Source: Actinoplanes couchii (GTDB lineage Bacteria > Actinomycetota > Actinomycetes > Mycobacteriales > Micromonosporaceae). From it: a DNA stretch of 64,000 nt. Location: NCBI RefSeq assembly GCF_016862075.1, contig NZ_BOMG01000027.1, positions 124,001 to 188,000 of the forward strand, in the 5' to 3' direction. The position numbers and the translations under genes are program-made. The notes beneath the pieces were generated by a model, which was not told the DNA's origin, searched no databases, and worked only from the letters and a program-made list of their open reading frames with translations. Positions 62,119 through 64,000 of this stretch are shown here, piece after piece. The number at the start of each line of letters is the position of its first letter. Within the stretch, counting starts at the first letter, position 1.

Positions 62119-62721
62119 TCAGCGGGTCCGGCCGAGCAGACGGATCGCCTGGCGCAGCAGCACCGGAACCGGCGGGGTCTCCCCGTCGATCGTCTCGGCC
62201 ACCGCGGCCACCGCCTGATCGGCCTGCGTCGCGGTCCAGCCGAGCGCCAGCACACCCTGCCGCACCTGCTCCTGCCACGCGCCGTTGAGCACACCCGCCG
62301 AACCGCCGTCACCGATCGCGATCGGGCCGATCTTGTCCTTCAGCTCGACGATCATCTTCTCGGCGCCGCGCTTGCCGATACCCGGGACCTTCGTCAGGGC
62401 GGCCACGTCACTGCCGGCCAGCGCCCGGCGTACCGCATCGGGTTGATGGACCGCGAGCACCGCCTGCGCGATCCGCGGGCCCACCCCGTTGGCCGTCAGG
62501 AGCAGGTCGAAGAGCTGTCGCTCGCCGTCGTCGGCGAACCCGAACAGGGTGAGCGAGTCCTCCCGCACGATCAGCGTGGTCGCCAGCCGCGCCTCGCCGC
62601 CGGTCCGCAGGCCGGCCAGCGTGTTCGGGGTGCAGAACACCCGCATGCCGACACCACCCACCTCGACCACGGCGCTGTCGTGGAAGATCGCGGTGACCTC
62701 ACCGCGCACACTGGCGATCAT
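62119..62721 (-). CDS. ruvA: Holliday junction DNA-binding protein RuvA
   Basis: A 200-residue protein that forms tetramers on four-way junctions. The N-terminal OB domain is [20 protein letters not shown]. The helix-hairpin-helix pair lies in [20 protein letters not shown] and [20 protein letters not shown]. The C-terminal RuvB-binding domain has [16 protein letters not shown]. The ATG overlaps the ruvC stop as ATGA. Confidence 0.97.
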   Translation of the reverse strand: MIASVRGEVTAIFHDSAVVEVGGVGMRVFCTPNTLAGLRTGGEARLATTLIVREDSLTLFGFADDGERQLFDLLLTANGVGPRIAQAVLAVHQPDAVRRALAGSDVAALTKVPGIGKRGAEKMIVELKDKIGPIAIGDGGSAGVLNGAWQEQVRQGVLALGWTATQADQAVAAVAETIDGETPPVPVLLRQAIRLLGRTR

Positions 62722-63233
62722 CTCAGGCTCCTGCGGGCTGCGGCCTCGATCCGGGCGCGGGTGCCCCCGCGCCAGATGTGGCAGATGGCGATGGCGATGG
62801 CGTCCGCGGCGTCGGCGGGTTTCGGCGGGGCCGCCAGTTTCAGCAGCCGCGTCACCATGGCGGTGACCTGAGCCTTGTCGGCGGTGCCGGACCCGGTGAC
62901 GGCCGCCTTCACCTCACTCGGCGTGTAGGTCTGCACCGGCAGCCCGGCCCGCGCCCCGGCCAGGATCGCGATCCCGCTGGCCTGCGCGGTGCCCATCACG
63001 CTCTGCGCGTTGTGCTGGGCGAACACCCGCTCCACGGCGACACTCTCCGGCCGGTACGCCTCGACCAGCTCGGCCAGCGAATGGTCCAGGTGCAGCAGGC
63101 GCTGGGAGATGTCCTCGTCCGGGTCGCTGCGGACCACGGTGTAGCCGATCAGCTTGCCCTGCCGCCCCGGCATGCCCTCCACGACGCCGACACCACACCT
63201 GGTCAGCCCCGGATCGATGCCGAGCACCCGCAC
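62718..63233 (-). CDS. ruvC: Holliday junction resolvase RuvC
   Basis: A 171-residue RNase H-fold endonuclease that cuts Holliday junctions. Catalytic acidic residues are visible: Asp7 in [13 protein letters not shown], Glu in [20 protein letters not shown], and the C-terminal Asp pair in [19 protein letters not shown]. The GTG at 63233 has GGGGAGG seven bases upstream. It leads the ruvCAB run. The gene usually upstream (yebC type) is not present; a plus-strand gene begins 100 bases away instead. Confidence 0.97.
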   Translation of the reverse strand: MRVLGIDPGLTRCGVGVVEGMPGRQGKLIGYTVVRSDPDEDISQRLLHLDHSLAELVEAYRPESVAVERVFAQHNAQSVMGTAQASGIAILAGARAGLPVQTYTPSEVKAAVTGSGTADKAQVTAMVTRLLKLAAPPKPADAADAIAIAICHIWRGGTRARIEAAARRSLR

Positions 63234-63333
63234 AGACTGCCTCCCCCTCGCGTACGTGTGTTCGACACCCTAGTACGCCCACCTCTTGCGCCCGCCGCCG
63301 ACACGCCTCGACGATGAGCCAGGGAGGTCCGCC

Positions 63334-63855
63334 ATGCACCTCATCCCGCCGATGCCCGACGAGCCGCCACCGGACTACCTGGCCTTCGTCGCCCGGCACC
63401 ATCACGCGCTGCGCGCCGAGGCCCACCGCCTGACCGGCGGCGCCCCGGCCCACGAGGAGATCTACCTCTCGGTCCTGACCGACCTGGCCACCCGCTGGCG
63501 CCGCCTGCGCCTGCTGAACCGCACCGAGCCCTACGCCCGCGAACGCCTGACGAGACGAACCGCCCGGTGGCGCGAGGACCAGGTCTACGAGGTCCAGGTC
63601 CGCGTCCTGCCGCCGGCTTCACCGTCGGCTTCGAGGACCCGGCCGCGGTACGGCACCCTGGCGCTGCTCAAGGCCGAGGTGATCGACGGCACGACAAGAC
63701 CGTCCCTGGAAGCCGTCGCCGACGCGGAGATCGCCTGGGTGCACGCCTGCCTACGCTCCCACTGGAACCGCCTGCTGCTGCACACCGCTTTCGTGCTGCT
63801 GGTGGTCGGCGCCCTGCTCCAGTACGCAGCCTGGCTGAGCACCGACCCCCATTGA
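63334..63855 (+). CDS. Membrane protein resembling an ECF sigma factor region 2 without region 4
   Basis: A 173-residue protein. Residues 15-85 look like the N-terminal helices of SigE-type ECF sigma factors (YLAFVARHHHALRAEAHRLT, EEIYLSVLTDLATRWRRLRL, with TEPYARERLTRR). No region 4 helix-turn-helix follows. Instead there is a Pro/Ser/Arg segment, a short helix near VADAEIAWVHACLRSHWNRL, and one membrane helix near the C-terminus (LLLHTAFVLLVVGALLQYAA). It may be a remnant or a membrane-held domain that binds core polymerase or an anti-sigma; that is speculation. The ATG at 63334 has GGGAGG seven bases upstream; an earlier start overlaps the ruvC promoter region. Confidence 0.6.
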   Translation: MHLIPPMPDEPPPDYLAFVARHHHALRAEAHRLTGGAPAHEEIYLSVLTDLATRWRRLRLLNRTEPYARERLTRRTARWREDQVYEVQVRVLPPASPSASRTRPRYGTLALLKAEVIDGTTRPSLEAVADAEIAWVHACLRSHWNRLLLHTAFVLLVVGALLQYAAWLSTDPH

Positions 63856-63870
63856 CCTCCCGATACCGGA

Positions 63871-64000
63871 TCACAGGCCGGCAGTACTCAAGCGCTGCTG
63901 CTTGAGTTTCGGCACGAACCGCGCAACCGTCTCGTAGTCGGCGTCTTCGTGCAGGATGGTCATGTTCAGGCGGAGTGCCGTAGCCGCAATGACGAGATCC
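63871..64000 (-). CDS. PIN-domain protein (VapC-like), C-terminal end only
   Basis: The last 42 residues of a gene that enters from the right edge, reading DLVIAATALRLNMTILHEDA then DYETVARFVPKLKQQRLSTA and ending in TGA at 63873-63871. The DLVIAATA helix and the HEDADYE acidic site are typical of the C-terminal part of PIN-domain RNases such as VapC toxins. The antitoxin, if any, should lie just outside the window on the upstream side. Confidence 0.75.
   Translation of the reverse strand, partial: DLVIAATALRLNMTILHEDADYETVARFVPKLKQQRLSTAGL

Overview
The window is chromosomal DNA of a very GC-rich actinomycete. Gene content, order and style suggest Micromonosporaceae, possibly Actinoplanes-like; this is inference, based on strong GC bias at third codon positions, many GTG/TTG starts with 4-base ATGA/GTGA overlaps, a FliA/WhiG-type sigma factor, transmembrane Ser/Thr kinases, and the actinobacterial order ruvC-ruvA-ruvB-yajC-secD-secF-apt-relA. 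No tRNA, rRNA, CRISPR array, IS element or prophage was recognised.

Layout. 1-9.1 kb (minus): rarA, a 1878-residue Gly/Pro/Gln-rich membrane protein, a DUF948 protein, a DUF6167-like protein and the 5' part of alaS, an overlapping or closely spaced operon. 9.1-11.8 kb: a repeat-bearing spacer, a 73-residue membrane protein, an MFS transporter and an ArsR-type regulator with a probable leaderless promoter. 12-16 kb: aspS, a 427-residue anchored protein and a small conserved protein followed by a tandem repeat. 16.2-26.1 kb: an accessory metabolic locus with a D-amino-acid aldolase/deaminase-type PLP enzyme, an aminoglycoside-kinase-like protein, a GH20 hexosaminidase, a sugar ABC importer without its ATPase, a two-domain regulator, an amidohydrolase and a RidA deaminase. 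The divergent promoters between importer and regulator share an 11-bp inverted repeat. 26.1-28.5 kb: a membrane Ser/Thr kinase followed by a 25-bp minisatellite.

28.5-36.7 kb: two paralogous acyltransferase-3/SGNH proteins flank a CYP102-type P450-reductase fusion and a divergent TetR repressor, which share a 46-bp dyad operator. 36.8-41.4 kb: urease operon ureABCFGD without ureE, with a 24-bp-stem hairpin between ureC and ureF. 41.4-45.0 kb: FliA-like sigma factor, a small conserved protein, and a Ser/Thr kinase with a CBM2-like extracellular domain. 45.4-48.9 kb: a cyanophycin operon (cphB-cphA). 48.9-54 kb: acyl-ACP desaturase, hisS, an MBL-fold hydrolase and two anchored cyclophilins. 54-63.2 kb: relA, apt, secF, secD, yajC, ruvB, ruvA, ruvC. 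The right edge holds a membrane protein resembling a truncated ECF sigma factor and the C-terminus of a PIN-domain protein.

Most genes are housekeeping (translation, Holliday-junction processing, Sec translocation, stringent response). The accessory content is about wall and aminosugar scavenging, nitrogen storage and release (urease, cyanophycin), fatty-acid oxidation and surface acylation. The least described items are the giant repeat protein, the P450/acyltransferase block, the GH20/D-amino-acid locus and the post-stop minisatellites.
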